A stretch of 64,000 bases of DNA from Lysobacterales bacterium 15-68-25 (GTDB lineage Bacteria > Pseudomonadota > Gammaproteobacteria > Xanthomonadales > Rhodanobacteraceae), in assembly GCA_002279065.1 (NCBI GenBank), contig NCKB01000003.1:186001-250000 (forward strand). The letters run 5' to 3'. Below, one piece after another: positions 63,882 to 64,000 of this stretch (positions within the stretch are counted from its first letter, which is position 1; the number at the start of each line of letters is the position of its first letter). The notes beneath the pieces are model-generated. The model searched no databases. It saw only the letters and a list, made by a program, of their open reading frames with translations, and was not told the DNA's origin. Made by a program: the position numbers and the translations under genes.

Positions 63882-64000
63882 TTGAGGACCATCCCCCTGT
63901 TGCCCGCGCTCGCGGGCCTGATCCTGGCCGCGGCTTCGACCGGCCATGCCAAGGGCGCCGCGCCCACGGACAGCACCGGCATCCGCCAGCTCGAGGGCCG
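63882..64000 (+). CDS. Start of an exported protein, cut by the window edge
   Basis: A reading frame opens at TTG 63882 with GGAGG (63871-63875) 6 bases upstream and runs to the end of the window, 39 complete codons. It encodes a signal peptide-like start (MRTIPLLPALAGLILAAAST, then GHAKGAAPTDS). It is divergent from ssb with 240 bases between. Only the N-terminus is visible, so no family can be named; the frame and Shine-Dalgarno support a real gene. Confidence 0.6.
   Translation, partial: MRTIPLLPALAGLILAAASTGHAKGAAPTDSTGIRQLEG

Overview
The window reads as chromosome of a high-GC gammaproteobacterium of the Xanthomonadales/Lysobacterales, most likely Rhodanobacteraceae (Rhodanobacter, Dyella, Luteibacter or Frateuria type). 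This rests on gene order and protein character: aspS-yebC-ruvC-ruvA-kup-ruvB-ybgC-tolQRAB-pal-cpoB-queE-queC-tRNA-Lys, otsB-GH15-otsA, sucD-sucC next to pilS, many TonB-dependent receptors and an abundance of LacI-type regulators. I saw no insertion sequence, prophage, CRISPR array or rRNA. One tRNA, tRNA-Lys(UUU), is present.

Layout. 1-4.3 kb: cstA and its small partner, a DUF2127 membrane protein, a GNAT acetyltransferase and a HAD phosphatase. 4.3-20.2 kb, all on the minus strand: tRNA-Lys, queC/queE (queuosine precursors), the Tol-Pal envelope operon, the RuvABC resolvasome with kup inserted between ruvA and ruvB, yebC, a lipase-like hydrolase, aspS, a DUF3011 protein and an FmdB zinc ribbon. 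20.3-32.2 kb: a TonB receptor, clpB with a strong heat-shock promoter match, the trehalose operon otsB-GH15-otsA, pgeF, rluD and bamD. 32.4-36.5 kb: sucCD and the pilus sensor kinase gene pilS.

36.4-45.9 kb is an accessory sugar locus: LacI regulator, a GH65 disaccharide phosphorylase fused to beta-phosphoglucomutase, TonB receptor, MFS permease and a secreted HSL-type esterase. It lies exactly between pilS and pilR, which are normally adjacent. Its regulator gene and the phosphorylase gene diverge around a 12-bp inverted repeat that is a good operator candidate. A 14-bp-stem hairpin separates the receptor gene from the permease gene. The proposed flow is outer-membrane uptake, inner-membrane import, phosphorolysis to beta-glucose 1-phosphate, then conversion to glucose 6-phosphate by the same polypeptide. 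The esterase suggests that the natural ligand may be acylated.

47.4-51.3 kb holds a sensory operon (CHASE3-PAS histidine kinase, Rcp1-like response regulator, REC-kinase-REC hybrid). 51.4-58.4 kb is a second sugar locus, apparently for alpha-mannosides: GH92 mannosidase, divergent LacI regulator, FucP-type permease, PfkB kinase and AGE-family isomerase/epimerase. Together they could take mannose to fructose 6-phosphate without mannose 6-phosphate. The rest holds an M1 metallopeptidase, a Gfo/Idh oxidoreductase, a PAP2 phosphatase with a PSGE instead of PSGH motif, ssb, and the start of a secreted protein cut by the right edge. All functions are inferred from sequence reading; no database search was possible.
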